Below the pieces are notes generated by a model that was not told the origin of the DNA, searched no databases, and worked only from the letters and a program-made list of their open reading frames with translations. Below are positions 12,063 to 25,773 of a DNA stretch of 64,000 nucleotides, piece after piece. The translations under genes and the position numbers were made by a program. The stretch spans positions 8,650,204 to 8,714,203 of the forward strand of contig NC_045139.1 of NCBI RefSeq assembly GCF_008831285.2, read 5' to 3'. How positions within the stretch are numbered: position 1 is the first letter of the stretch; every line of letters begins with the position of its first letter. This DNA comes from Nymphaea colorata. Its lineage: Eukaryota; Streptophyta; Magnoliopsida; Nymphaeales; Nymphaeaceae.

Positions 12063-13129
12063 CTTCATTCGTTCTTGATTTATTTTGAAGTTTTCTACTT
12101 AATGTTGATTGAAGATGATACCCTGAACCTCAATTTCCTCTGGAATAATGTGCATCGTTGGTTCTTAATCTTTCTAGAATATCAATCATTCTCAGCCCCT
12201 GTGCGTTGCAGTCTACAAATTCTTGGTAGAGATTTGAGAAGTTTATACCATGTTCATGCAAATCCATCATTTTGATTTCTTCATATAATTAATCCATTTT
12301 TGTTTTATTACGTTCTGCTGTTCATCTAATTGCGAGTCTCTGATTTCTTTGCTTTCTGTATAACGAGCTTGGATGAGAACATTTAAAAGAATCAGGTTGA
12401 AAGATAAACGAGTTTATCGGCCCATCGAGCTCGCCTACTTTTGGTTTTTTTTTCTCAAAATGTGGACCTCATGCTTCTGATTTTTTATTACTAAAATTAA
12501 TAGTACACCTCAAGGGCAGAACTAAAATTTTTTTTCTACCATGCACCTAATTGGGCAGTGGCTCCTGTCTCGTCCAGCTGCCTCATATAATTCGACCCAA
12601 GTCCACCTAATTCATACTATCAAATTAAGGTTTTGAGTGAGTTCTGTGGAACACACGCCCTATAGAGACCCCAGGTATCTCCCCCATGGTAAACATCTGC
12701 TCTTCTCTTGTAATTATGGTTAACGTATAGTTGATATTGAAGGAGAACAATACATGAGAGTCCCTTTTTTTACAATTATGACAACATGGTAGGCCTGAAA
12801 ATGGAGATATGTTTTTTTGTTTATGCCTTCTCTCTCTCTCTCTCTCTAACAGGAAGAATCATATTCTTTTCTGGCAATCCTATCCAGAACAGCAGAACCA
12901 GATGCACAGACTGCTAAGTGCTAAGTGATGTCTATTATTAAAGTTGCAGGCATCTTTCACCTGTCTTCTTGTCCATGTTTAGAGTAATTGGATGGTAGGA
13001 TATGAGAAGATATTTGATATGAGGAACATGCCTAGTGGGGACCAACACCTGCCAAAGTGTGTATAGTGTCAGGCTAACACAGCAATCTTCTGTGTCCATG
13101 GTTCATTTCAAGGATTCGTTGTTCCTTTT
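12063..13129. other. Intergenic DNA, nothing recognised
   Basis: No protein-like frame. A short CT microsatellite lies at about 12829-12847. Confidence 0.5.
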
Positions 13130-13525
13130 TTTGCTTTCTGAAAAAAAATTTCTAGAAAAAAATTTCTGGAATTGAAGAAACGGAAAAATTTTTTCGTTTT
13201 TCCAAAACCAATTTGTGTTTGTTATGGAGGAATTATTTTTCTAGAAAAAAATTTCTTTGTTTGATGGGAATGGTGAGGAAGAAGGAGGAAGAAGAGAAGG
13301 AGGGAGGAGGGAGAAAAAATTTCCTCCTCCAACGGTCACAAAAAAATTTCTGGAAAAATTTCTCCACCCCTCTGGCTGGAGAAATTTTTCCGGAAATATT
13401 TTTCCAGAATCATCTCCAACGGTCCAAATTTTTTTTCCATGTTTGATGAAATGGAAAAGTTTTAAAAATTTGAATTTTTTTTCCTGTTGAACAGTGCTTT
13501 TCCTGCCAACCAAACACTTTCTTTA
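13130..13525. repeat. Fold-back element rich in AAATTTTTCC/GGAAAAATTT words
   Basis: Words such as AGAAAAAAATTTCT, GGAAAAATTT and AAATTTTTCC occur many times in both orientations, and CTCCAACGGT occurs twice. It ends in CCTGCCAACCAAACAC, complementary to the GTTTGGTTGG start typical of some plant MITEs. It would fold into a strong hairpin. No coding capacity; terminal repeats and target duplication not defined. Confidence 0.45.
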
Positions 13526-16500
13526 TATATATATTTTTTCCTTCTCCGTGGTTGAAAGTTTGCAACTTAGAGTCATGTTGTTTACTATCTGGTTATGCAA
13601 CCATAACCATAATATTTCCTACCTACTTCTGCAGGTAGCTGGTCAGACCAACGGCTTGAGAGTTACACCTCTTTAAATGGATCCTAATATGCGCCATGCC
13701 TCCTCGTCTTGAGGGTGGAACATGGTACTTAGTTTGACAATACACTAACTTGTACGTGGTGCCAACACTGTCTTGAATCCTAAAAAGAAAAAAAAAAGTT
13801 TGTCTTTAGTCTTGGATCTAAGAATTGTACCGTCAAGGCTTCAGATATCTCTTTGAGTCTTAATCCGATAAAGGATGTGGATCGGATCAATAATTGGATT
13901 TGGATTCCCGAAGAGTATATGCAGCTTTTCAAGTATACAATTCCTAAATTTGAATACTTCTACATGTGAAAAATCATGCGGTGTTTAAGTTAAAATTCAA
14001 TCAGGCTAAACGTGGTTATAGGTTGACAGATCTGAAACTGAGTCCGATCGGCTCACTAAAACATTTGCGATCTTGAAGAGGCGATCAGTTCAGGCAACTG
14101 AACATGCAACTATCTTTTTGGGCTGGCCATTGAAGGAGGGTTTCTTCAAGTTGAAAGCAGGCCGGCCTACCCAAGTCTCGACATAGCTCAAGACCCTAGA
14201 AGCAGGACAAATGAGGAAGTCTATGGACCCCTGGATAACTCTGCTCGTCCGGAAAGTCGTGGGAAACTTGGAAGAAAAGATCCCATTATTTGGGTTAGGG
14301 ATGGGTTTCTTAGAAGAGCAGAAATATATATATTCAATCACAACAAGAAAGAGCTTCATGGTAGATTATTTCCAAATACCTTACAGTATGGTTTAGGTGA
14401 TATGTTTATCGAATTCAAATACACAAGTTTTGGATATATCACACTTGATGATGCGTGTGATGATTTTTTTAAGAAAAGCAAAAGAGTCCATGGATTTAAA
14501 TATGTCAGCATCTTATGATATCAAGGCAAAGTTGTGGCTTTAGCTTAAGAAACACGGTTTAAGATGAGACTCACAATCAAGAAAGCACGTTTAACTTTTG
14601 TATGAAGTCAATACTGAGTTTCCTTAAATGCTGTTTGGTACCGGTAACAATTTGAAACAGTTTTGAAAATTAGGGCAGATTTATGGAACACTATGGTAGA
14701 GGGTTTCATGAATGTACCTTGAATCATAGGGTTAAATCACTAGATACTCGATAGTAACAATTTGTAATGGTCATTGATTTGGGTACTTATAGAAGTAGCC
14801 GTGCTACTTGCATGGGAAGAAACCGTTTCTGAATTAAATGTAAGAATTGATGCTTTCTCATCAGCTTTTCTCATATGTGTGACTTATTTATCTTTTTGTG
14901 CAAGCTCTTGTTAAGCCAAAATTAATATATTGTGTCACGTAAGTTTCACATTTCTGAAGCGTATATACTCGTGTCACATAAAGTCAAACGATCTTTGTTG
15001 TTCATTTAGACAATTTATCCAAAAAAAAAAGTCTCTTATCTCACAAGTGTGTCATGAGTTAGACAACCCAACTATAGAAGAGTGAATGGTATTTTACAGT
15101 GTCATTTTGAATGCGAGTCCGAGTGGGATTAAGCAATATGATATCATGAGTTGGATAAGGCAGTACTCATATCCAATCCAAATTAATCATGTTGGCATGA
15201 TGGTGAAACCTGGGTTCACGGTCTTGGTTTGATAGATCCCAACCCTTCTTTAGGTCCTGTTTGATTGTCTGGTGAAATAAGAAGGAGAGGTTAAAGTCTG
15301 TATGGGTGGGTGAAATTTCATCTGCCCGACCGAATAAAGTTGATGACGTTATTCTCATTCACCCGTCAGTCCGTCTAGCTATACTAGGTTTTTTTCTTTT
15401 GGACTTTCAATTAAAGGAAAACTGGAACCCTCTTAACGGTACAACCCTTTTCAAGATAATCTTCAGTTCCCCTTTTTGTGTTTAGGACTGCACATGAGCT
15501 GAGCTCGCAACCCGAGCGCGACTCAACTCATGTCTAGTAAGTTCGAGCTTGACATGAGCTTCACAGCTCCAGCTCGAGCTTGACTCGAGAGATTGTGTTC
15601 AAGCTCGAACTCGACTCATCAGCTCGTTTATGAGTCAGTTGAAATCACTCCTGTGGACAAAAATATGTGTTAGACAAACATGCAACATCCGTCTCTTCTA
15701 TTAATTAGAATTATTTCACTTAACAGCAACTGGCTGTTATTATGCATCTAGGAATACACCAAATACTTCTTCAAAAAGAGTAGGAAACAAGAAAGTGAGC
15801 GGGAATAAACGTACTTTCCCTGCTGTGTAAGAATCGTGTTTGATGACCATCGAGTCTTAGATTTAAAGGGATATAGATCCAAAGGCCTCAGATTTGAGCG
15901 AGTAAATTCCCGTATGGTCTATTAAGCTGGGACCCCAAGCCCATCGTCAATACCGGCCGCCGCCTTACAGTACCCACTCCAACGGATTTCTTGTTTTCTC
16001 AGGTCATCTATTCGACTATTCCTGTAGCTGAAATACTCACAAGCGACAACTTTTTCACAATGGATCCGATGTCTTTTAGTTTTCATAGTTGTAAGTCATT
16101 ATTTTCTAACTGTTTTCTTGGATGTCTCAACGTGTAGCTGCATTTACTCAACCAATCTAAAGAGACAATAAGCGATAGAAATTTGCCCCTTGCAGACATC
16201 TGAGCAGCAGGATCTGCTCTTTACTCGTTTGTACACAGACTGGAGTCCTGTTCAGGCAGCAGAACCTCACGCTTCCTGTACCTAACTATACATCAATCCC
16301 AGACCAAGCAATATGGTGCAAATTATCCTGTGAGTTCCACAAGCCTCAATGCCAGAGATTGCGTTCTACCCAAGAGTTGAGGCAGCAGGACTAACAAATT
16401 TGAGGCATCTTCAGTACCAAAAAAGTAATAAGCAAATCATGACGAGTAAAATGAATTGGGAAACATCGAATGTGCCAGATATATCAACAGGAATAAAGGA

Positions 16501-16617
16501 TAATGACCTATAACACAAAAAAAAAATGCGAACAACTAAGAAAATATAGAGGTGAAAATTTAAGAAAAAAGGTAAAGCTGTCTGTTGAGGGGCAAAGATA
16601 GCAGCAAACGATAATAT
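13526..16617. other. Intergenic DNA with repeat fragments
   Basis: Contains a GGAACA/ATGAAT-type repeat fragment at about 14645-14730 and a patch of alternating GAGCTCGAGCTT and GACTCGAG words at about 15490-15650, the same family seen at 33860-33960, 43360-43440, 44080-44345 and 49830-50215. No gene recognised. The last part is probably the WRKY 3' UTR and terminator region. Confidence 0.5.
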
Positions 16618-19600
16618 CTACAATGGAAACCTTCCCGTCATCTGATTGTACAACGATGGAGCATTTGGAATATGGCCTATAACCAACCTGCTCTCGTAGG
16701 AGTCATCCTTCTGCTCTTCCTTTGGCCTAACAATCCTTATACCCCTTCCCTCACTATGCTGCTGACCAAGATACGGCTGCATTGGACCCATTACTTTACC
16801 TGGGTTGAAAAGCAGGCCGGAGGCTGCTGCTGGGTTTGCTGACCTCTGTATGCTCATTGGGGTTGGCCCTGGAAAAGTTGATCCTATCTGAGAAAAGGAA
16901 GCCAGTGGATGTGCCTCCAGATGACCAGCATTCATACCAAAGGAAGTCAAAGGCATAGCTGGCGATGGAGGCAGTTTCATGTCATAGCCAGGGGAAACTC
17001 TGACCTTAGTATCACTGGTGAGGCTTCTTAGATAAGATGCTGCTCTGAGATAGTCATTAGATTCAAAGCAAGGTGAAATATCGTCAAACATTGGTTCTGG
17101 CTTAGCAATGGTGGCAGCTGTAGGGAGTGCCAATGATGGTTGAGTAGCCAGTCCAGAAGGGCCTATATTCCCAGATCCAGTGTTTCCGTTGTTGCTGTTT
17201 CTTGCAGCAGGAACCTCATGATTATGTTTGCCTTCATACGTGGTAATCACAGACTTGAGATCATGGGACGCTCTCTCCACATGCTTTCTGACAGAGCATC
17301 CAGCATTTGTGCACTTGTAGTAGCTCCTGTGTCAAGGTTAACATGGTAGTCACTAAGGACAGGATTTATTTTATGGTTCAAAGTTTTGTGTTGTCGCATG
17401 GATCCATCAAATTTTAAGGACCAAGTTCACACACAGGACACTAACATGATAAGGAAAAGAACATTTGAATTAATGATCCATGAAATTTTCTCTTAGCTAA
17501 TGGAAATTACATGTTCATTAAACAGAAATAAAGGAAGTAAGAGAGACAGGCCTGGCTGTAGTCAAGTAAGAAAAGCACACCTTGGATTTGGGTTTCCTTT
17601 CACCACCTTTTGGCCATACTTGCGCCAACGGTATCCATCATCTAGCACATCAACTTCGCTGGTAGTTTGAACAACCACTCTTGGTTCACGAACAGCTCTA
17701 GATGATAGGCTTGCTTCGATGGCAGAACTCTCTATTTTTCTAAATGGCAGTAAATGGAAGAAAATTTGAACGCAAGTAGGTAAAAATATTCATATAAACC
17801 ATAACTACCAGCGATCAAGTATAATATACAAGTCAAATACCTCCGTTTTGATTCATTCTCAATCTCATCAGCATCATCCGCAAGAGATATGCTTACTTGT
17901 GTGGCCCCATCATCTTCATCATCTTCACATTCATCATCAGTAGCTATTGTAGATGAAAGCTCTGGGGTATCAGCAGACTCATGATGATATAGGTGTTTTC
18001 CTTGAACAGTTGAAGATGGATCAGAAATATCAGTGACACCAGATGTAGAAGATGTCCTCTCAGGACCATCACCCCTCCAATCTGTAGAAGGTTTATCCTT
18101 GAGGGCTCCATGCTGCTGAAGGTTTCCCCATAAGGAGCTCCCTTCAACATTGACAAGTGAACTAGTATTTTCAGGCCTTTCTAACATCTCATCAAGTGCA
18201 AAAGCTGATCCGATTGCACAACGACGATTTGGCTGAGGTTTTGGATGGTTATGAGTGCCCTTGTAAATGATTTCTGTAATCTGACCATCATGGGAACGTT
18301 CAACCTTTTTCTTCACCTGACAATTTGGCTGAGTACACTTGTAATAGCTACGAGGATACTCACTGCCTTTCACCTGTTTCTGCCCATACTTTCGCCAATT
18401 ATATCCATCTTCTGCAGGCTTTCCCATTCCTGCAGGAGAAAACAGATCTTTTGGGTCCCCATCCGCAAGCAGTTGAGGACCAGAGTCCTTTACATTCCTC
18501 TGCCCAGCAGGTTGAGAAGCTTCCTCATAACATACACTAAGTGGTGGACTTTGCAAATTAACGGAATTAGCCTTCTCCATACTGTTGGTAGAGGTCTCCT
18601 GAATGACTAGAGCTTCACTACTAGTTACTTTATTTGCACATTCTGCATCACCACTAGCATTAACAAGAAGTTGCATCTGAAACTGAGTTTGGCTCTGCAC
18701 GGTTTCCATCCCTACATATTGCTGAATTTCAGAAGTTGAAGAAACCTGAAGGCACAAAGAGAAGATAAAGGTTTTAAAAAATATTCATACAAGCATCTGA
18801 AGGAAAAAAATAATAATAAAGCATCCGAAAATGTAGTCACAATGGGTTTGGATATTTACTACCTTCATATGATAGGAAAAAACAATAATAGAATCATATA
18901 ATAAGCTCTGGTTATTGAAAGCTGGCTTGAACAAATTAATGTTGCATGGCCTATCCTATAAGCAACTAATGGATAAGCCTCAGACACATATTTAAACAAG
19001 ATGGCAATGCTAATGCCACTAACTGAACTTAATTTGAAGCTAGAGATGAAGTCAATATATTCTTCACTAGTCCTGCCTTTATTCGTTTCCATTGAGACAA
19101 TGAAAGATACCAATCATACTACCATTGAGACCATATAAGGACAAGGATGAAACCACAAATTTTCCGGTGCCCAAATAAGCCACGAAAGTTCACTAAGAAA
19201 TGCCAGTGTGTGGAGCTGTTATAGAAGTGATGAAGACAATGAATGAAACAGGATAGAAGCAGACTTGCATATTTTAATCATATTAAAAAGGATTGGGAAT
19301 GGTAGGGCTAATGCAAATAGCTCCAACCTTGCAATGTTCCCATAATGAGATTACTACCTATGTGAAGTATAAATCACTCGATTCAGATGAACTAAATTGA
19401 CACAATAGCAATAAATAGCAAATATACCTGATTTCCAAGATGGTCTGCACTTGTGTTTCTGGAATCTGATTGATGCTTGAAAGCTAATAGTGAAGAAGCA
19501 TTGAAGTCTTCAATTAGCTCATCTTTAGTTGCATCGGATGTAAGAACTGAAATTGGACTCTGATCCATAAATGGTGGACCAGGAAAGGTTCCAGTTGTTG

Positions 19601-20733
19601 GAGATGGTTGCCCCTGCCATATATGATCCACCCATATATCATATTAAGAATAGTCTTGGGGAGTAGTTTTACTTTTTTTTATTCAAGAAACAATGGAGAA
19701 AAAAATAGGCTGGACGCATAATAAATTTCCTTTTACTGAGCATAGATCACATCTACAGAATATCTAGCAATTGATGCAAGCTTGCACTTCTACTGAGAAA
19801 CTTTGTTCACGCGTTGTGCAAGTTATTTGTCTTAGGAAACCCGACATCCTGCTCATGAATTACACATCGTATTTCCTTTCACAATGAATTGATTGTTTAA
19901 GAATAACTTGCTTTTCAGGAGACAGGAAACATGGCTTTTTCATGTCTACAAGAGAAACCAACGAGGCTTATATTTGAGAATGCACCCACGGAATTGATTG
20001 AGCAAATAATAAAAAAAAATGCTACATCAATACGATGCAGAGACAAACAAATTACGAAAGTAACAGAATTGACAAGGAAGAAGAAGAAGATCAACGGTCA
20101 CTTATGAAAAAACAGAGCAACAGAAAAAAGACCATCTGACGATCAAGCAGCGGAATGATGAGACGGAGAAAAGAGCTCGGTCTAGGTACTTACCAGAGAA
20201 TTGGAAAGCATGACAGGAGAATCGAGCAACGCGGTCGGGCTAAGCCCCGGAGGAATTGTCAGGTACGGCGACCGAACCACCGGAGATGACAGGGGGCTCA
20301 ACGTCCGGAACCTCGCCGTGTTTAGCCTCCCTGCATTGAACCCGCTAGTGGCCCTCCTCTCTGCTATGCTCCTCCCGCCATCCGGCGATTTCCGCCCAGA
20401 TAAGCCACCTCCACCAACCACCTGGCCGTCACCACCACCGTCACCACTAAGGCCACCCTTCTCTTCACAGCCACCACCACCACCGCTGCCTTCCTGAACG
20501 GCCTCCGCTCCTCCTGTGTCCGTCTCGCCAGGGGAGAAGGAGGGCAGGAAGGACGTCGCCCCGATGCCATCCGTGGTGAACGAGGAGAATAGATTGCGAG
20601 GGCTGGAAGACGAAGAGGAGTTCATGGGTGTTGTTGGAGGTTTTGAGGCTGCTGGTGAGGTAGGTCCGGCTCCTCCTCCCAAAGCTCCCACCGGGTCGCC
20701 ACCACCGTCAGTTTCTCCTCCTCCGGCCATCAT
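16618..20733 (-). CDS. Group I WRKY transcription factor (two WRKY domains)
   Basis: Five coding exons on the minus strand: 20194-20733, 19428-19613, 17841-18745, 17581-17739 and 16618-17326, joining in frame to 832 codons. The N-terminal WRKY domain has WRKYGQK at about residues 359-365 and a C-X4-C-X22-H-X-H zinc site; the C-terminal domain has WRKYGQK at about 582-588 and C-X4-C-X23-H-X-H. The last intron splits an Arg codon after NPNP, the conserved intron position of group I C-terminal domains. The N-terminus is Gly/Ser/Pro-rich and carries [16 protein letters not shown] and the proline-directed cluster [17 protein letters not shown] / QPSPTTG, a D-motif-like MAP-kinase target region in this group. 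An acidic [10 protein letters not shown] stretch and a KRRK basic patch (nuclear targeting) precede the second domain. It binds W-boxes (TTGACY) in the nucleus. Overall it resembles the WRKY2/34-type of group I, but I do not assign a number. Confidence 0.95.
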
Positions 20734-21300
20734 TCTTAAAGGTGTTCCCCTCAGACCAACATCAGTTCACCTCAGTTCCTCCGTTCTTTTCCTCCTCACT
20801 CCAATGTCGTTTCATGCATCTGCTCCTTCTTTCTCCAACATGCGTAACATGACAGAGAAAGAAGGAGGGAGTGACAAATTTCCGACCTTTGAAACCTCTT
20901 CCTTCAAAGATTCCAGAGCTCCATCCTAAGAGAGGGAGAGGTCCTCTGAGCCCTTAAAGCCAAGGAAGATCAAGAAACAGAGAGACAACTGGAACCATGG
21001 AGGAATGAATGCAAAAAGTAAGAGACTACATAAAGCCAACAAAAGGGAAAAGAACAAAAGGAAGCTAAAGCATGGGAGAGAGGGAGAGAGATGCGGAGAA
21101 AACCTCGGGTCAAGCAGCCAACGTGGCAGCCTTTAAGCGTCACCAGAGAGGAGCTATCGTCGTCATCACTATCATCATCATGAACATGAACGTATCTCTT
21201 TTTTGTCTGTCTTCTCTACTTTTAGCTGCGGAAAGACGGTGGGTGAAGAGAGAGAAAGAAAGGGAGGCAGTTTGAAGGTTGGGAGACTGTTAGAACAGAA
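20734..21300 (-). promoter_or_regulatory. WRKY 5' UTR and proximal promoter region
   Basis: Purine/pyrimidine-biased DNA upstream of the ATG at 20733. One W-box core (TTGACC on the minus strand) lies at 21108-21113, compatible with self- or cross-regulation by WRKY factors, though such short words occur by chance. No clear TATA box. Confidence 0.35.
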
Positions 21301-21586
21301 CCCCTACACTTCTCTAACCGCCTGTGACAAATATGGGTGGCTTCCTCCACATTATGAGAAAGCTCCTCTTCTTCTCCCTTTTACAGGCCATTAACAAATT
21401 CATGCTTGCCTTGTTATCGCCGCTAACTAATTTGATCTTTCTCATTATTTATTAAAATTCCCTTACTTAGTCCTTTCAGTCAAATTTGTTAATTGAAATC
21501 CTTTTGCAAAAGAAAATACCTCTGATATAGTTAAACAGCACAAATTTTGAAGAAAAGTCATTAAGCTGGCCTCTCGCACTCTCTGT

Positions 21587-21588
<2 letters not shown>

Positions 21589-21631
<43 letters not shown>
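21589..21631. repeat. (TA)n microsatellite
   Basis: About 21 uninterrupted TA units upstream of the WRKY promoter. Confidence 0.95.
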
Positions 21632-21634
<3 letters not shown>

Positions 21635-21959
21635 GATTGGACTACTTGAGATAAAAACCGAACCTCTTGGATTCGTGTTAACAAGAGTTTTAAATAAAAT
21701 GCAAACCTTTTAATGTGTTTATAAACGTTAATTTAACATAAATCATGCTTTAGTTCAAGTCAATTTTTGTTAAAAAGAATCTTTTTAATATCAAAATTTT
21801 GATGTTACAAGAGCTATTTATTTTTTTATCATTAAAAAAACGTTATTTAATTAAAAAATTACTAACTTAATGTATGTTTCTTACCAAAATGGATCTAACA
21901 CGATCCATTTTAAATTGAATTCATGGAGTTTAGGACACCAAAAAATCCTATTTTCTGCA

Positions 21960-23470
21960 TCAAATAGGTATCAGATTCCTTTTCTTATGCTGTTATCTTA
22001 CCCAGAGCCCTTACTTTTACTAAGTTATCATTTAGTAAGCTCAAACTTCAAGCTAATTATTAGTTAGTTGGACAATTACTTTAGGCAGTTATTATAATTT
22101 CTTCCATTTCTTTTAAATTTGCATTAAGGCATCTCATCTATAAATAGATGAAGCTTTCTTCTTCTTTTTTCAGCTTTGTTATTATTACATCTATTTGATT
22201 TGATAACTTTGTTACATAATTTTCCTCCGTCTTTTAATTTAATTTATTAATTAAAGTCTTCCTTTAATTCAAACATCATTTGGCTTCCTTTTCAATTTGG
22301 TTTTGCAGTGTTTAAGATGGACAACCCTGTTCGCTATGTCAAATTGGTATCAGAGCTAAAATTCCTCTTGCTAACCCCACTGGCTCGGTTCTTAGATTGA
22401 TCATATTAAACACAAAAATGTCTAAACTCATAAAACGAGATATTAAACTAAAAAGAAAAACCCACGAGAGGGTTCCGCGCACCGCCTTGAGCCAGTGTCT
22501 GGTAGGCATCCGGTCACTTGTTTGAGTGGCATGGACATTAACCACCTTATCCCAATGGGGTGCGACACCTACTTGTTACTTTTCTCACTCACTAGAACTG
22601 TGCAAAAGAAAGAGAAGAAATCCGCTAACGACACACATGAAGTCATGAAGTCAACTCCACCTAGACCTACCCTTCCGCCAGGTCTGGCTTGTGGGTACCC
22701 ACATAATTTTATTTTATTTACATATTACATAATTATATACATGTTACTTCATTCACATAATTTAATTCATCACATATTAGTGTTAACTCAAACCTAAGAT
22801 TTACTACATTAGTGTCCTTTAAGAGGCCGTTTGGTATTAGGAATAACACTGTGACTGTTTCATAAATCTACCTCAAAATTAAGATAGATTTATGAAGCGC
22901 TAGAACAGGTGGAAAATAGGGGTGAGTATTCTCCAACCCAAGACATTATTCTTTCCTCTATGAACCCAAATGTTCTCCTTGGATTTTTCTTTTGATATAT
23001 AGAATACAATCGAATAGCAGATTAAAGCTGGAGATTCATGTAATTTAGGTTATTATTTCACTTAAACTTCCATTTTTATCAAGTTCTTATTTAGTTTCAA
23101 GTAATTATTAGTTGGGCGAACTACTTCATGTAGTTATTTCTCTCATCTATAAATAGATGAGGATCTCTTTGTTGTTCCAGGAAAAAAAAGGAGGAGCTGG
23201 GTTGGATGGGGATACTTCTCCTACCTTTGGAGTCCAGAGTTGCTTTGCTGCCTGTGCGGGGAGGAAGACACTCGTCAAGTAAGTGTTCTAACCAACTACG
23301 CTGTGCCACTCAGAGCTTTTAGAGGCTCCAATGGGTTTTGAGAGAAGAGGGGAAAGTGTTGCTGAATATCTCTTTGGTTTACTTGTTTGATATATTTTTT
23401 TTAAAACAATGATTCACTAGTTTAGCACTTCCTCTTCCCAATCTCTTCTTTCTTCCTCTTCAATTTGGTA
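21960..23470 (+). mobile_element. Short LTR-retrotransposon remnant, TRIM-like
   Basis: Two direct LTR-like segments share TAATTATTAGTTGG.., CATCTATAAATAGATGA and a late TTC-TTTCAATTTGGT phrase: left about 22000-22335, right about 23050-23470. Immediately after the left one is TTGGTATCAGAGC at 22345-22357, matching the initiator tRNA-Met primer-binding site. The interior is only about 0.7 kb and encodes no gag or pol, as in terminal-repeat retrotransposons in miniature, or a strongly deleted Copia element. The interior also holds a MITE-like fragment at 22830-22915, and the right LTR is split by a SINE-like insertion. Confidence 0.5.
23172..23312 (-). mobile_element. tRNA-derived SINE-like insertion
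   Basis: Read on the minus strand, the segment starts with a pol III A-box-like TGGCACAGCGTAGTTGG and ends about 140 bp later in a T-run, as in plant SINEs ending in short poly-T. The B-box is poor. It interrupts the right LTR of the TRIM-like element. Not a functional tRNA: no cloverleaf can be completed. Confidence 0.4.
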
Positions 23471-24178
23471 TATCTTGGAGTTCAGCATTAAAAAAATTCT
23501 ATTCACTGCGTCATAATCAAAGGAGTCGGAGGCAGGCCCCTGCATGCAGCCAAAGATCCAATCATACGATATACCCATCCAAACACATAGTCAAAAGCCA
23601 GGAGAGCTGAGCTTGTGTTGAGTTTGTCTCTAATTTTCTCATTAAGAACTATCAAATCTACAAATTGAGATTAGTTAAATGGTCATATGAAATTGAATTA
23701 ACTATATTCAGCATAAGTCTATATACCCCGTGAGGAGGTTTCTTATATTGAGTATCTTCTGAGGGAAATGAGTGAAGTGAAGATCTATGGTTCAACACCG
23801 GCTTGTTTAAAATGGATTTGAGACGCAACTATGTTTTCATTTGATGTTAAATCTTCAGGATAAGATACTTCACTTGGATAGACTGAGTTCATCAAATTAA
23901 TCAACACCCATATAGCTACACTTAATTGCTTGCTTTGCGCTTATTTTCATGAGATAAAACACATTGGTGGAAGCTAGCAGGGATTGGCAGCTAAAAAGAT
24001 ATTTCTCGTCCAGACTGCACGCGCGCTCTCAAACGGGGTAATGAGTCCATTTGTCGGACGCAGACAAAGCAGCCATTACTAATGAATACAAAAACCTGCC
24101 TGCAACAGGCAAAAGCCAGGTGCAGCAAAGGAGCAGAGAAGTAGAAGGCCCATGTCTCGTGGACTTTGGGTAGAGAAG

Positions 24179-25734
24179 CTAGAAAGGTTGTTTGTGTACC
24201 CAATGGAGGAACATGGAAATGGACTCCCTTGGTTTGTACTCGGGGGTCGTGTGTCCAGCGGCCTGCACAATCCGTAACCAACACATATAACTATTCCATG
24301 CTCCAACTTTATGCAGACACATTAGAACAGAGGAGATAGAAGCTTACCTTGACAGTGGCAAATGTAAGGTTGTTTTCGTATTTCACGGTAAATCTGCAAT
24401 GGTCAGAAAAGTGGAAAGAAGAAACGCTTAGCACAAAGAAATCTTATAGACTGCCCATTTCATGTTTAAGTAAAAACAAAATTGAATTCTCCCAGGACGC
24501 TGTCAATTTTATCAGTTATACATGCATTCATACTTACATATTCATGGCCAAGTTTCCAACTACTAAGCAGCTTGTTCTTTGCAAAATTCAGCTGCTGCTG
24601 GACTAACAACTAGCAGCTACGGCAATACTATAACGAGGAAATAGGGAGAAAAGAGAACTTACCCTGCAACTTGGCTATAAAAGAACCAAGGCCGCCAAGG
24701 GTCGACAACAGAATAATTGAGTGTTTTTATCCAACCATGTGTTCCAGCCGTGGGAATCAAACTATCATGGTCACCACTGCACGCACAGAAAACATTGATC
24801 AGCACCAACAAAATTTCCAGAGTTTGATTTCCAACAGAAGCAGAAAAGACTTCCTGTTTCTTTTTCAGAGAGCGCAGAGAAGCATAGAGCTATTCTGTAA
24901 TAAATGTTTACATGTTTATTTTGCAGGAAGAAATGAATATAGAGTGATCTAACCTGTAAATAAGCGCTGGGTAGCCTCTGGTTGTGAGATTGCGATGATA
25001 CAAGATGGTGCTGGTCACTTCTTTTGTATAATTAACTGCAGCGTTGCACCTCACCCATTCTCCTACTGTATCCTGAACACATATCAAGAACAATGAGCAA
25101 ATCTACCACAAAAGATCTGAACCTACAACTTGCTTCACATTTAGAATTCTACGAAAGAATACTGTAGGATTGTGATAACTCATAAACATAAACCTGTTGA
25201 AATCCTAACTGTGCTCATTTTATGCAACTGCATTTGAGAAGGAAATCAAAATTACTCATCTTCGTCCTGTGTGGAGGCAATTATACCTTTCGAATGTGAA
25301 GTGCGTCCCTAACAATCTCACTGTTCAACCAAAGGTAGCCAAGGTAATAGCCATATCCCTGCAACAACATCATTTCCGATCAAACATCAGTAATTAGATG
25401 CACCAATTCAGAAAAGGGATGCACATAATGTGCATGTATGTGCATATATATATATAGCGAGAGAGAGAGAGAGAGAGAGTGGATATGCACGCTGATCAGT
25501 TATGTTCGTCTCTCAGTCCTAGGGTACTCCAACATGCAATAAGATATGTTCTCTAGACTGGATACTTGGCAAAATCTTTTACATGAGACTAGCTTAAGAG
25601 CAACCTGTACCTAATAAATTATTAGAGGAACAATGTTCTTATCAAGTTAACTCTATTTACTACCCTGTGTTTCGGTTCATCACCATTTCTAGTATCATCT
25701 TGATAGTGAGGTGACTTGAGATTCTGTGTGTGTG

Positions 25735-25773
<39 letters not shown>

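Noticed and set aside
20201-20929. Plus-strand frames of 98 and 137 codons
   Set aside because: Antisense of the GC-rich first WRKY exon and its 5' flank.
23230-23312. tRNA gene
   Set aside because: Only an A-box-like word is good; no acceptor stem or cloverleaf. Treated as SINE-like.
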